DNA of 39,637 nucleotides from Bacteroidota bacterium (GTDB taxonomy: Bacteria; Bacteroidota; Bacteroidia; Flavobacteriales_C; GCA-002722245). Positions within the stretch are counted from its first letter, which is position 1. Each line of letters begins with the position of its first letter. The notes under the pieces are model-generated. The model did no database searches, was not told the origin of the DNA, and saw only the letters and a list, made by a program, of their open reading frames with translations. The stretch lies in the NCBI GenBank assembly GCA_026390935.1, contig JAPLEZ010000145.1:1-39637 (forward strand). Direction: 5' to 3'. Position numbers and translations under genes: made by a program. This document shows, one piece after another, positions 23,874 to 33,120 of the stretch.

Positions 23874-25496
23874 ATGAAACTCTTCCGGAAAAAACCAATA
23901 ATCCTCATTTTATCTGAAGGTGATGACACCAAAGAGAAAACTGGTCTGGTGAAAACCCTTCGCGCCAAAGACCTTGCTGCTTTTGGTATTGCATCCATTA
24001 TTGGAGCTGGGATTTTTGGAACTATTGGGAATGCTGCGTTTAATGGCGGACCGGCGATATCTGTACTTTTTATTGTTACCGCGATTGTGTGTGCTTTCTC
24101 TGCTTTGTGTTATGCCGAAATGGCTTCGTCGATTCCGGTTTCGGGAAGTGCTTACACCTACTCCTACGCTTTGTTTGGAGAAATTATCGCTTGGATAGTG
24201 GGTTGGGATTTATTGCTGGAATATGCCATCGGAAACATTGCTGTTGCCATTTCGTGGTCGGATTATTTCACTGGATTTTTAAAGGGACTCGGCATCGATA
24301 TTCCCGGTTTTCTCTGCACCGATTACCGCACTGCAAAAAAACTAGGAGGAGAAATTTGGAACTCCGCTCCGCAAATTGGCGACTTAAAAATCATTCTCGA
24401 TATCCCCGCTTTGCTCATTGTTTTTTTAATCACCTGGCTGGCTTACAAAGGCATTAAAGAATCGCGAAACTCTGCCAATGCAATGGTAATAGTGAAATTG
24501 GTAATTTTGGTTTTTATTATTCTCATTGGTGTTTTTTATATCAACACCGATAACTGGTCACCTTTTGCACCCAACGGCGTGTCGGGAATGCTGAAAGGAA
24601 TATCGGCCGTGTTTTTTGCCTATATTGGTTTTGATGCCATCTCCACCACCGCCGAAGAATGTGAAAATCCGCAAAGAGATATGCCCAAAGGAATTCTTTG
24701 GTCGCTCATCATCTGCACTGTTTTGTACGTGATAATTGCTTTGGTTTTAACCGGAATGACTTCCTATAAAAATTTAAATGTAGGCGATCCACTTGCGTTG
24801 GTTTTCGACAAAGTGGATTTGGGGTGGATAGGCGGAATTGTTGCATTTAGCGCCATTATCGCGATGGCGGGAGTGTTACTGGTTTTTCAAATCGGACAAC
24901 CGCGCATCTGGATGAGCATGAGTAAAGACGGATTACTGCCTAAAAAATTCTCTAAAATTCATCCAAAAAATCACACACCAGGATTCGCTACCATCGTCAC
25001 CGGATTTTTGGTTTCTATTCCTATTCTCTTTATGAACTTAACGGAAGTTACCGACTTGTGCAGCATTGGGACTTTATTTGCTTTCACTTTGGTTTGCGGC
25101 GGAATTTTACTCTTGCCAAAAGACGGAAAAAACATGCATCCCAACAGATTTAAAGTGCCTTATGTCAATGGGAAATTTATTTTACCAGTGATTATCCTTC
25201 TCGTTTTTTTCTGTTTGGAATATTTTGAAAATAGTATTCTGAAATGGTTTATGCACGACTGGCACAATGACAAAATTCCTACTTTGATTTTCATCGTGGT
25301 TTTACTCGCCATGACAGTGCTTACCTTTCTCAAAAATCTTTCTCTTATTCCCGTTTTGGGCTTGCTGTCGTGTTTGTACTTAATGTCGGAACTGGGACTT
25401 CAAAACTGGATAAGATTCTTTGTTTGGATGGCTGTCGGACTGGTTATTTATTTTGTTTACGGATATAGAAAAAGTAAAATGAAAAGTATGAGTTAA
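23874..25496 (+). CDS. APC-family amino acid permease (YfnA/CAT type)
   Basis: 540 residues with about 12-14 membrane spans. The diagnostic first helix is present: LRAKDLAAFGIASIIGAGIFGTIG (about 29-52), with the GAGIFG unwound segment that binds the amino-acid backbone. Also visible are YAEMASSIPVSGSAYTYSYALFGE (helix 3 start) and FFAYIGFDAISTTAEECENPQRDMPKGI (helix 6 and following loop), typical of the cationic amino acid transporter branch. The ATG at 23874 is preferred over the GTG one codon earlier. Substrate is not determinable. It is divergent from ricT. Confidence 0.92.
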   Translation: MKLFRKKPIILILSEGDDTKEKTGLVKTLRAKDLAAFGIASIIGAGIFGTIGNAAFNGGPAISVLFIVTAIVCAFSALCYAEMASSIPVSGSAYTYSYALFGEIIAWIVGWDLLLEYAIGNIAVAISWSDYFTGFLKGLGIDIPGFLCTDYRTAKKLGGEIWNSAPQIGDLKIILDIPALLIVFLITWLAYKGIKESRNSANAMVIVKLVILVFIILIGVFYINTDNWSPFAPNGVSGMLKGISAVFFAYIGFDAISTTAEECENPQRDMPKGILWSLIICTVLYVIIALVLTGMTSYKNLNVGDPLALVFDKVDLGWIGGIVAFSAIIAMAGVLLVFQIGQPRIWMSMSKDGLLPKKFSKIHPKNHTPGFATIVTGFLVSIPILFMNLTEVTDLCSIGTLFAFTLVCGGILLLPKDGKNMHPNRFKVPYVNGKFILPVIILLVFFCLEYFENSILKWFMHDWHNDKIPTLIFIVVLLAMTVLTFLKNLSLIPVLGLLSCLYLMSELGLQNWIRFFVWMAVGLVIYFVYGYRKSKMKSMS

Positions 25497-25555
25497 CAAT
25501 TTTTCAAAAGGATTTTTTAGTTTAGCAGCAGCCAACTAAACAAAATTATTTATTC

Positions 25556-26395
25556 ATGAAAAAAGAATTAATCACTGAACTTTTTATAAAGTTCGAAAAC
25601 GCCTGTTACACCTATAAAGGTATTGAATGCTGGAGCGGCAGAGAATTACAAACTATTTTTGGGTATACTGATTGGAGGAATTTCATAAAGGCAATCGACA
25701 AAGCTAAAAATGCCTGTATTACCTCTGGTGAAAGGGAGTCTGATCATTTCGTTGACGTCAACAAAATGATCGAATTAGCCAAAGGCGCTCAGAGACAATT
25801 AGATGATTTTGCTTTAACCCGTTATGCCTGCTACTTAATTGCACAAAATGGTGATCCTAGCAAAAGTGCCATTGCTTTTGCACAAACCTATTTTGCAGTA
25901 CAAACGCGACGACAGGAATTAATAGAACAAAGGATTTTAGATGTTGTACGTGTGAATGCCAGAGAAAAACTATCCAACTCAGAGAAAAAATTATCTGGTT
26001 TAATTTACGAAAGAGGGGTGGATGAAAAAGGATTTTCTCTAATTCGTTCAAAAGGTGATCAGGCTTTGTTTGGTGGTTTCTCTACCAATGACATGAAAAA
26101 GAAATTAGACATTCCCGACAACAGACCTCTTGCCGATTTTTTACCCACTCTTACAATCAAAGCGAAAGATTTTGCCACTGAATTAACGAGTCATAACCTG
26201 ATTGAAAAAAGTTTGAAGGGTGAAAAACAAATTTCTAATGAACATATTGAAAATAATAAAGCTGTAAGAAAAATACTCAATCAACGCGGCGTTAAGCCCG
26301 AAAAACTTCCGGCTTCCGAAGACGTCAAAAAAGTAGAAAGAAGAATTAAAGGTGAAGAAAAAAAGATTTTGAAAGGAACGAAGAAGAAAAAGTAA
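25556..26395 (+). CDS. dinD: DNA-damage-inducible protein D (DinD), BRO-N type
   Basis: 279 residues matching DinD over the full length. The N-terminal BRO-like domain shows [29 protein letters not shown] (about 24-52) and [39 protein letters not shown] (about 83-121). The middle holds [38 protein letters not shown] (about 173-210), and the C-terminus is very basic. In E. coli DinD is SOS-induced and interferes with RecA filaments. No LexA-box-like palindrome is obvious upstream. It sits between two transporter genes. DinD homologues are patchy among bacteria, so transfer is possible. Confidence 0.9.
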   Translation: MKKELITELFIKFENACYTYKGIECWSGRELQTIFGYTDWRNFIKAIDKAKNACITSGERESDHFVDVNKMIELAKGAQRQLDDFALTRYACYLIAQNGDPSKSAIAFAQTYFAVQTRRQELIEQRILDVVRVNAREKLSNSEKKLSGLIYERGVDEKGFSLIRSKGDQALFGGFSTNDMKKKLDIPDNRPLADFLPTLTIKAKDFATELTSHNLIEKSLKGEKQISNEHIENNKAVRKILNQRGVKPEKLPASEDVKKVERRIKGEEKKILKGTKKKK

Positions 26396-26404
26396 ATTTG
26401 AAAA

Positions 26405-27628
26405 ATGACAGAGCAAAAAAGCAGAATGCCAAAAATCACCACGCAAATTTTCATCGGTATGATAGCCAGTGTTGCTGTTGGTTATTTTTTCAAAGATTTT
26501 GCACCGCAATTAAAACTGCTGAGCGACGTGTTTTTGCACCTCATCAAAATGATTATTGCGCCTTTGGTTTTCACTACACTCGTGATGGGCGTTGCCAAAA
26601 CCGGCGATTTTAAATCGGTGGGAAGAATAGGAATTAAAACGTTGTTGTATTTTCAATTTGCTACTGCACTGGCGCTAACGCTTGGTTTACTCATCGTGAA
26701 CATTTTAACTCCAGGAAAATGGATGTCGCTCACTCTTCCTGCAAAAGGAGCGGATACAGGATTGGCAGTTCAAAAAATTCACGACTTCAAAACGTTTATT
26801 CTCGACTTGGTTCCTACCAGTATTTTTGATGCAATGGCCGACAATGCCATTATTCAAATTGTGATCTTTGCTTTGTTTTTTGGAGTAGCTGCAGCTGCTG
26901 TTGGAGAAAAAGCAGAGCCTGTTTTAAAGGTGGTGGATTCTGCCGGACACATCATGCTAAAAGTTACCAACTATGTGATGGCATTGGCGCCCATTGGAGT
27001 ATTTGGCGCGATGGCGGCAGTAGTGGCAGTCAACGGACTAGCAGTTTTATCGGGTTATGGATTCTTGATTTTGTGTTTTTTCGGTGGCTTACTTTTTTTC
27101 ATTTTCGTGATTCTAGGCTCTATTTGCCTTGTCTTAAAAATTCCGTTTTTCAAATTGCTCAAAGAAATAAAAGAACCCACATTAATGGCCTTTAGCACAG
27201 CCAGCTCCGAATCGGCCTTTCCAAAAACTATTGAAAGTTTAGAGCGCTTCGGCTGCAGTCATAAAATTGTAAGTTTTGTTTTACCTCTCGGCTATTCCTT
27301 TAATTTAGATGGTTCCATCATGTACATGACCTTCGCATCGGTTTTCATTGCGCAGGCTTATGGCATCGATTTATCCATGCAGGAGCAAATTACCATGATG
27401 CTAATTTTACTCATCACTAGTAAAGGGATGGCAGGAATTCCACGCGCATCTTTGGTAGTGATCGCTGGTACTTTAGCTACCTTCAATATTCCGGTAGAAG
27501 GACTTGTACTCCTCATGGGGATTGATCAGATTTTGGATATGGGCCGCTCTGCAACAAACGTTGTTGGGAATGCTGTTGCAACGGTGGTGGTATCGAAATG
27601 GGAAAAGGAATTGAAATTAGTATCTTAG
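26405..27628 (+). CDS. Dicarboxylate/amino acid:cation symporter (DAACS family)
   Basis: 407 residues with about eight membrane helices and two re-entrant loops. Family motifs: LKLLSDVFLHLIKMIIAPLVFTTLVMGVA (about 36-64), the serine-rich hairpin AFSTASSESAFPKTIE (about 262-277), GYSFNLDGSIMYMT (about 296-309) with the sodium/substrate-binding NLDGS, and LDMGRSATNVVGNAVA (about 377-392) with the D-x-x-R-T/S-x-x-N substrate site. Arginine in DMGRS favours acidic substrates (glutamate, aspartate, C4-dicarboxylates). The ATG is 9 bp after the dinD stop on the same strand, so the two are probably co-transcribed. Confidence 0.95.
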   Translation: MTEQKSRMPKITTQIFIGMIASVAVGYFFKDFAPQLKLLSDVFLHLIKMIIAPLVFTTLVMGVAKTGDFKSVGRIGIKTLLYFQFATALALTLGLLIVNILTPGKWMSLTLPAKGADTGLAVQKIHDFKTFILDLVPTSIFDAMADNAIIQIVIFALFFGVAAAAVGEKAEPVLKVVDSAGHIMLKVTNYVMALAPIGVFGAMAAVVAVNGLAVLSGYGFLILCFFGGLLFFIFVILGSICLVLKIPFFKLLKEIKEPTLMAFSTASSESAFPKTIESLERFGCSHKIVSFVLPLGYSFNLDGSIMYMTFASVFIAQAYGIDLSMQEQITMMLILLITSKGMAGIPRASLVVIAGTLATFNIPVEGLVLLMGIDQILDMGRSATNVVGNAVATVVVSKWEKELKLVS

Positions 27629-27647
27629 AAAACCTAATTAAAATCTT

Positions 27648-28565
27648 ATGAAAAAAATAATCACTGTAATTTGCGTATTTACAATCGGCTTTTTAAATGC
27701 TCAATATCCTGCGGACACAATAAATTTTGATGATAAAGTAAATTGGGACAGAGTTGACACTTTAACCTATAACACAAATAATTTATGGCAGGTGGGCACT
27801 CCCGATAAAATCAATTTTTCTGCTGCAAACTCTCTTCCAAATGCCATGGTAACAAATTTGCAAAATCCATATCCAATCAATACTAATTCATCTTTTGTAG
27901 TGGGAATGGATTCGGGAGACGAACTGATTTTTTCGCACAAATTTAACACTGACAAACATAAAGATGGAGGCTATATTAAAATTTCACCAGATCAAGGATT
28001 GAATTGGTATCAATTGCCTTCTTCAAAGTGCTATCCAAATTGTAATGGTGGAACGGGTTGGAATTACAATATTACTCCCTCGTTTTCATCTACTGACACT
28101 TTGTATGACGGTCAGTTCGGATTCAGTGGTACGCAATCTTCATGGAAAAAAGATACTATTTCGATGTGCCATTGGGGAATTAAGACATCATTCGGTTTTT
28201 TAGTGAAATTCACCTTTATCAGTGATGGTATCTATGATAATAAAGATGGTTGGATGATTGATGACATCAATATTAAATATGTTTTTCAATGTCCGGGAGC
28301 AGTGAACGAAATCAATCAACAACCATTAATCATTTCACCTAATCCATTTAGTGACTTCACAATGATTAGCACAGATAACAATCGTTACATGCATAACGCT
28401 TCTCTATCAGTGAAAGACATTTCCGGAAGAGAAATCTATCATTTAAACAACATCAACGACAATAAATTTATTCTTGAAAAAGGGAATTTAAATTCGGGAA
28501 TCTACTTTTTTACAGTGAGTGAAAAAGGAAGTGTTATAGGGCAAGGAAAAGTAGTGGTTCAATAA
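27648..28565 (+). CDS. Secreted protein with type A T9SS sorting domain
   Basis: 305 residues: signal peptide (1-18, ending GFLNA), a beta-rich body, and from about residue 225 a sorting domain beginning LIISPNPFSDFTMIS and ending in short strands with KVVVQ. The body contains DGGYIKISPDQGLNWYQLP, CYPNCNGG and DNKDGWMIDDINIKY, the pattern of MAM/jelly-roll-like modules often found as 'immune-inhibitor-like' beta sandwiches in this phylum. It is probably exported and surface-attached by the type IX system. The ligand or activity is unknown. Confidence 0.85.
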   Translation: MKKIITVICVFTIGFLNAQYPADTINFDDKVNWDRVDTLTYNTNNLWQVGTPDKINFSAANSLPNAMVTNLQNPYPINTNSSFVVGMDSGDELIFSHKFNTDKHKDGGYIKISPDQGLNWYQLPSSKCYPNCNGGTGWNYNITPSFSSTDTLYDGQFGFSGTQSSWKKDTISMCHWGIKTSFGFLVKFTFISDGIYDNKDGWMIDDINIKYVFQCPGAVNEINQQPLIISPNPFSDFTMISTDNNRYMHNASLSVKDISGREIYHLNNINDNKFILEKGNLNSGIYFFTVSEKGSVIGQGKVVVQ

Positions 28566-28574
28566 ATATATCAA

Positions 28575-29096
28575 ATGACGTCCTTACAAGAAATAACATT
28601 AAACTTTCGAAGAAGTGATTTCGAAGAAATTTACTTTCGAAATAATAATGCCAATTATTTTGTGGGACCTACCATAAAAAGTTCATTCAGAATTTTAGTT
28701 GTGTGTACTGTTCTGCTGATCGGAGTCATCATATATTATGCCGGTTACACGGATTCCGCTGCCATCTTGGCCTTCCCTATTGCCTTTTATTTTTTTCCGC
28801 TAACCGACTATATTAAACATGCCAATGTGATTAGAAAATGGAAAAAAGAAATTGATGTTTTCCTTGATGAAGTAGGAAGAATTAAGTCTCATAAACTGAT
28901 TTTATTTGAAAATACTTTTTCGCTTGTTCAGGATGAAAAAGAAACAATAGAAAACTGGGGCAATTTTAAATCTGTTGAAATAAATACGCTCTTTATTGGT
29001 CTTTCAGGAAACGTCAATTATACTATTCCGGCGAAATCCATGACGGCGGAGCAATTTCAAAAACTCCGACAATTGATATCCGAAAAAGTGAAGTAA
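28575..29096 (+). CDS. YcxB-like small membrane protein
   Basis: 173 residues. A short cytoplasmic start (ITLNFRRSDFEEIYFRNN) precedes two adjacent membrane helices (about 40-57 and 62-80). The soluble C-terminal half (VFLDEVGRIKSHKLILFENTFSLVQDEKETIENWGNFKSVEIN) has the PH-like strand pattern of YcxB C-terminal domains. It starts 9 bp after the T9SS cargo gene and ends 19 bp before the deacylase, so it is part of a plus-strand run. Function unknown. Confidence 0.65.
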   Translation: MTSLQEITLNFRRSDFEEIYFRNNNANYFVGPTIKSSFRILVVCTVLLIGVIIYYAGYTDSAAILAFPIAFYFFPLTDYIKHANVIRKWKKEIDVFLDEVGRIKSHKLILFENTFSLVQDEKETIENWGNFKSVEINTLFIGLSGNVNYTIPAKSMTAEQFQKLRQLISEKVK

Positions 29097-29115
29097 AATT
29101 ATTTATCTTTCGCTA

Positions 29116-30165
29116 ATGATTAATGCAGTTAAAATATTAAGTGATTTAATTCAAATTCCGGCCTTCAGCGGCGATGAATCAGCGCGTGTAAGCTACCTTG
29201 AAAAAGTGCTTACGCAAGAAGGAATTCCTGCCAACAAATTTTTGAATAATCTTTGGTGCACCAACAAATATTTTGAAGAAGGAAAATTTACCATCCTTCT
29301 GAATTCCCATACTGACACAGTAAAGCCGAACAAAGGCTATACGCGTGATCCGCACAAAGCAGAAATTATCGACGGGAAATTATACGGACTCGGAAGTAAT
29401 GATGCAGGCGGACCATTGATTTCATTGCTCTCTGTATTCTGTGAACTGTATTCTGTGAACTTACCCTTCAATTTAATTTTTGCCGCTACTGCGGAAGAAG
29501 AAATTTCCGGAAAAAACGGCATCGCTGCTTTATGGCCGGGCTTACCGAAAATTGATTTGGCTATAGTTGGTGAACCTACCAAAATGGAATTGGCTGTTGC
29601 TGAGCGCGGATTGATGGTGCTGGATTGCACTGCTGTTGGTAAAGCCGGACACGCTGCACGTGAAGAAGGAATCAACGCGATTTACGAAGCACTGAAAGAT
29701 ATAAAGTGGTTTAAAACACATCAATTCCCGAAAGTGAGCAAAGTGTTGGGACCAGTTAAAATGAGTGTTACTGTGATTGAAGCGGGAAGTCAGCACAACG
29801 TTGTTCCGGCGGAATGCAAATTCGTTGTCGACGTGCGTGTGCCCGATACCTACTCCAATGAAGAATTACTTCAGCTCATCAAGGAAAATGTATTGTGCGA
29901 AGTCTCAGCACGCTCTACACGCTTGAATTCATCAGGCTTGCCAGAAGGTCATCCATTGTTTACAGTCGCAGAAGAATTATCCATACCAACCTATGGTTCT
30001 CCAACTACAAGTGATCAATCACTGATGCCTTGCGTGAGCGTGAAAATTGGTCCGGGCGACAGCGCACGATCGCACATGGCCGATGAATTTATTTTTGTTG
30101 ATGAACTGGAAAAAGCACCTGCACGCTACAAAGAAATTTTGTTGCAGCTAGGAAAAAAAATGTAA
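29116..30165 (+). CDS. argE: M20 deacylase, acetylornithine deacetylase (ArgE) type
   Basis: 349 residues, cytoplasmic. Metal ligands and catalytic residues are in place: LNSHTDTV (62-69, H65 and D67), SNDAGG (94-99, D96) and AEEEISG (126-132, catalytic Glu and metal Glu). VAERGLMVLDCTAVGKAGHAA (lid domain) is typical of ArgE/DapE-like members, and a C-terminal histidine occurs in SHMADEF. With argB at 6487 this suggests the linear arginine pathway, removing the acetyl (or, in some Bacteroidota, succinyl) group from ornithine or citrulline. Other M20 substrates such as LysK-type lysine intermediates cannot be excluded. Its stop overlaps the next ATG (TAATG). Confidence 0.82.
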   Translation: MINAVKILSDLIQIPAFSGDESARVSYLEKVLTQEGIPANKFLNNLWCTNKYFEEGKFTILLNSHTDTVKPNKGYTRDPHKAEIIDGKLYGLGSNDAGGPLISLLSVFCELYSVNLPFNLIFAATAEEEISGKNGIAALWPGLPKIDLAIVGEPTKMELAVAERGLMVLDCTAVGKAGHAAREEGINAIYEALKDIKWFKTHQFPKVSKVLGPVKMSVTVIEAGSQHNVVPAECKFVVDVRVPDTYSNEELLQLIKENVLCEVSARSTRLNSSGLPEGHPLFTVAEELSIPTYGSPTTSDQSLMPCVSVKIGPGDSARSHMADEFIFVDELEKAPARYKEILLQLGKKM

Positions 30166-30536
30166 TGAAAGCTGCTGAGAATTATATCTACGATGCTCCC
30201 GAAAAGTATCGTGATTTATTATACCGATTGCGTGAAATTTTACTGAACGCATCTCCCTACATCGAAGAAAAAATTGCGTACATGGTGCCATTTTACAAGC
30301 ATTTTGGAATGTTGTGCTATATCGCCCATGGCAAAAGAGGAGTGGAAGTTGGATTTTGGCGCGGACATGAACTATCCAACGAACAAGGAGTATTGATTAG
30401 CGATGGAAGAAAAATAGTTCGTTCGCTAGTGTATGAAAAAATGGAGGAATTAGACGAAAGCATTTTAATGGAAATTGTGCAGGAAGCCATGCTTCTGAAT
30501 GAGGAACACTTCAAAAATAAAAAAAAGAAAAAGTAA
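30165..30536 (+). CDS. DUF1801 (YdhG-like) protein
   Basis: 123 residues. YIYDAPEKYRDLLYRLREILLNASPYIEEKIAYMVPFYKHFGMLCYIAHGKRGVEVGFWRG spread over 7-70 shows the DUF1801 pattern, with the helical start, the K-x-x-x-P-x-Y core and a G-x-E-x-G-F strand. A Lys-rich tail ends the protein. It is translationally coupled to argE by a one-base overlap. It is convergent with the CAP-like gene, with only 7 bp between stops. Molecular role unknown. Confidence 0.85.
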   Translation: MKAAENYIYDAPEKYRDLLYRLREILLNASPYIEEKIAYMVPFYKHFGMLCYIAHGKRGVEVGFWRGHELSNEQGVLISDGRKIVRSLVYEKMEELDESILMEIVQEAMLLNEEHFKNKKKKK

Positions 30537-30543
30537 ACATCAA

Positions 30544-31446
30544 TCACTCCGTCTCCTTTATCAAATCTGTTTGAAATCCTCCTACAATCTGCAGGAATTT
30601 TATTTGTGGAATTCTATTTTTATACAACGATGCATAATCCCATTGCAACACACAAGCGCTGTACTTATAGGCCTTTGAAGTACTTTTGTTTTCTTTGTCC
30701 AGCTTGAGTAAAACAGCAAGCAAATCTTCGGCGAAGGTTTTATAAGTATAATTTGGAATTGCAACACGTTCTTGCTTTTTATCTTGTTTGGTTGGTCGCT
30801 CACCATAAAATAAATGCAGTTCGGTATCCACATCTTTCTTGTTGTAAAAAAATATTTTGTTGTTGTAATCAATGGCATTCGACTGCAAGGCATTCAGCTC
30901 CACCAGCGTTCCTTTAAATCCATTTTGTTTGGCTTCTTTCAGGATATTTTTCGCAAACTTTTTTCGAATGATTTCTCCATTGGAGAAATTTTTATTTTCA
31001 ACTTTTGTCATGCAGGAAAGCACCAATTTTTGCAATTCGGGAGAATACAAAAAAGGTTCTTTTCCTTTTTGCTCACGCATTTTATTAATGGCGTGAAACA
31101 CAGTGGCATTAAGCAATTCAGGATCTGTGTCGGCAAGAGTCAAGATTTTATCAGCAACACCTGAAGAGAAAAATTCTTCGGAAGTTTGATCGTAGTAATT
31201 GTTGGAAATATTGAACGATGAAAATAAAATAAAAAAAACCATCAACAGTGAAAATGGTTTTACGGATATGCCCTTCCCTCTCGGAGGAGAGGGGTGCGTG
31301 GGGATAGTGCGTTGGGAGGGAGATGGAATCAATGAACAATCCATCTCCCTCCTCCCCGCAAGAGCCTGCACACCCCTCTCCTCCGAGAGGGAAAACCATT
31401 CTCCAAAAACAAATTTACTTGTCACTTTCACGATAAAATTTTTCAT
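30544..31446 (-). CDS. Predicted exported protein with CAP-like N-terminal region; N-terminus crossed by a repeat
   Basis: 300 residues in the longest frame, but the start is uncertain. From residue 69 (ATG at 31242) the protein reads as a hydrophobic export segment (MVFFILFSSFNIS) and then a domain with LLNATVFHAINKMREQKGKEPFLYSPELQKLVLSCMTKVENKNF, which resembles the first helices of CAP/SCP proteins. Residues about 18-58 are encoded by a 120-bp palindromic repeat (31274-31393), and the first 10 codons overlap the upstream leucine-rich-repeat gene by 32 bp. Either the repeat inserted in frame into the signal region, or translation begins at 31242 and the repeat is intergenic. C-terminal function unknown. 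Confidence 0.65.
   Translation of the reverse strand: MKNFIVKVTSKFVFGEWFSLSEERGVQALAGRREMDCSLIPSPSQRTIPTHPSPPRGKGISVKPFSLLMVFFILFSSFNISNNYYDQTSEEFFSSGVADKILTLADTDPELLNATVFHAINKMREQKGKEPFLYSPELQKLVLSCMTKVENKNFSNGEIIRKKFAKNILKEAKQNGFKGTLVELNALQSNAIDYNNKIFFYNKKDVDTELHLFYGERPTKQDKKQERVAIPNYTYKTFAEDLLAVLLKLDKENKSTSKAYKYSACVLQWDYASLYKNRIPQIKFLQIVGGFQTDLIKETE
31274..31393. repeat. 120-bp palindromic element of family A lying inside an open reading frame
   Basis: Perfect 23-bp outer arms at 31274-31296 and 31371-31393, and perfect 13-bp inner arms at 31315-31327 and 31340-31352. The left half resembles the reverse complement of 9266-9318. It is GC-rich against AT-rich neighbours and remains open in the frame of the CAP-like gene on the minus strand. 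Confidence 0.9.
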
Positions 31447-33097
31447 TTAATTGATTGCGATAGGCCTCCAATTTTTGCTCATATTTTTCAAATACAGTGA
31501 GATATTTTTTATCCAACTGCTCCCATCTTTCCTCGCGTTTTAATCGTTGCTGCCAATAACTATCGTATTTGCTTTTGTGCCATTTCTGTATTTTTTTTGC
31601 GTCAATCAAAGACAATGCAGGAAGTGTTTTTATTTTCAAAGTATCGAACCCCCTTGAAAATGCCATGATGTAGGTATCTTCCTCTTTTTCGGGATAAATT
31701 AAAATGTCCTGCAAATTCAAAACGTAAATTTCTACTGTCGTTTTTTTCTTTGCTTTTTCCTTGTTTGTCTTTTCGCTTAAGGCATACATTTTCAACAAAT
31801 CAGCATCCATTTCCGATCCTGTATACTCCCAATGAATTTCCTTGTACACCTTGAGTTCGGGATAGGCTTTGATTTTATCGCCGAAGAGATCTAAATATTT
31901 TTCGGTGTAGCCGTACTGTGGTTCAATGGTGAAATAAAATTTGCTTTTGCTGACTTGCTTTTTAATGGTGAGAATCACCTTAGAAGTGAGCAATTCATAT
32001 TCCATTTGTGGTGTTTCGCTGCGGTGCGTTTTTGCTATTTCGTTAAATGTGCTATTGAATGCAAAAGGCCTGTCGTTAAAGGCATTTTCAATCACCAATT
32101 GCTTTTTGCTCGCCACTTCATTCTTCGATATTTCACATTGAAACAAATAGATAACTTGCAAAGAATTTATCTTGTCGAGCTCCATGAAAAACTCCTTTTT
32201 ATCTGTGAGATTGCAATGGTGAAAATATATGCTTTGCAAATTCAAATCTTTAAATGAAATTGGCAATCGCGCTAACGATGCTAAATAAATATGCATTTCA
32301 TTTAGCGACCGCAATTTTGAAATATTAAATGGCACCACCGTCATTTTTGCATCTCCGATATGCAGCTTGCTCAGCTTTTTCAAAGGCGCCAAAAGCTCAA
32401 TTGCCACGCTTAAATCTACCGAGCAATTGCGGAGATCTAAAGTGCGTAACAATGATAACTGCGAGATTTCCGAAGGAAGCACTCTGAAGCTTCCTTTTGA
32501 AAGATCGAGATTTTGTAGATTTTTTACTTTACCAATTCCCTTTGCAATCTCTGTCGATTCGCGTAAAATCAGACTTTGCAAAGAAGGTAGTGTAGCCAAA
32601 ATATCCATATTGTAATCTCTGTTCACTCCTTCATTTTTAGAAAAGTCGAGCGTCTCCAATTTCAAAAAAGAAAAGAACCCGCTGTTTAAACTATCAATTC
32701 TGTTGCTAGAGATATTTAGATATTCCAGAGGCAAATTTTTAAATGTTACTGGCAAATATTCAATGCCATTGCCTTCCAAGGAAAGATCCTTCAATGCTTT
32801 AAATTCACCAATCACAGAGGGAAGAAAAAACAAGTTGCAATAATCCATGTTGAGACTTTTCAAATTCGGGAGTTTCGATAATTTTTTGAAAGTGTCAATC
32901 ACTTTAATCTTTCTGTTTCCGCTCAAGTTTATGCGTTTTAAATGCACGCAGGAGGAAATAAAAGACGGAAGAGTGTCAATGTTCATTCCCGCTAAGTTGA
33001 GCTCTTCAGCGTCTTTAATTTTAGCGTAATCCAAAGCGCTTTGGGCTGAGGACAAACTGAAAGTAAAAAGTAAAGCAGCGAAGAGGATTTGCTTCAT
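31415..33097 (-). CDS. Exported leucine-rich-repeat protein
   Basis: 560 residues with a signal peptide (1-18, ending SLSSAQ). About twelve leucine-rich repeats of 22-24 residues fill 30-310, for example LKSLNMDYCNLFFLPSVIGEF, LKDLSLEGNGIEYLPVTFKNL, LEYLNISSNRIDSLNSG and LQNLDLSKGSFRVLPSEI. This L-x-x-L-x-L-x-x-N pattern is of the bacterial type with LPxxI. The remaining 250 residues are a mixed region, ending in a strongly charged helical tail (QQRLKREERWEQLDKKYLTVFEKYEQKLEAYRNQLNEK, about 515-552). It is probably periplasmic. The following CAP-like gene may be co-transcribed. Ligand unknown. Confidence 0.8.
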   Translation of the reverse strand: MKQILFAALLFTFSLSSAQSALDYAKIKDAEELNLAGMNIDTLPSFISSCVHLKRINLSGNRKIKVIDTFKKLSKLPNLKSLNMDYCNLFFLPSVIGEFKALKDLSLEGNGIEYLPVTFKNLPLEYLNISSNRIDSLNSGFFSFLKLETLDFSKNEGVNRDYNMDILATLPSLQSLILRESTEIAKGIGKVKNLQNLDLSKGSFRVLPSEISQLSLLRTLDLRNCSVDLSVAIELLAPLKKLSKLHIGDAKMTVVPFNISKLRSLNEMHIYLASLARLPISFKDLNLQSIYFHHCNLTDKKEFFMELDKINSLQVIYLFQCEISKNEVASKKQLVIENAFNDRPFAFNSTFNEIAKTHRSETPQMEYELLTSKVILTIKKQVSKSKFYFTIEPQYGYTEKYLDLFGDKIKAYPELKVYKEIHWEYTGSEMDADLLKMYALSEKTNKEKAKKKTTVEIYVLNLQDILIYPEKEEDTYIMAFSRGFDTLKIKTLPALSLIDAKKIQKWHKSKYDSYWQQRLKREERWEQLDKKYLTVFEKYEQKLEAYRNQLNEKFYRESDK

Positions 33098-33120
33098 AGC
33101 TGCAAGGTAATCACGTTCTC

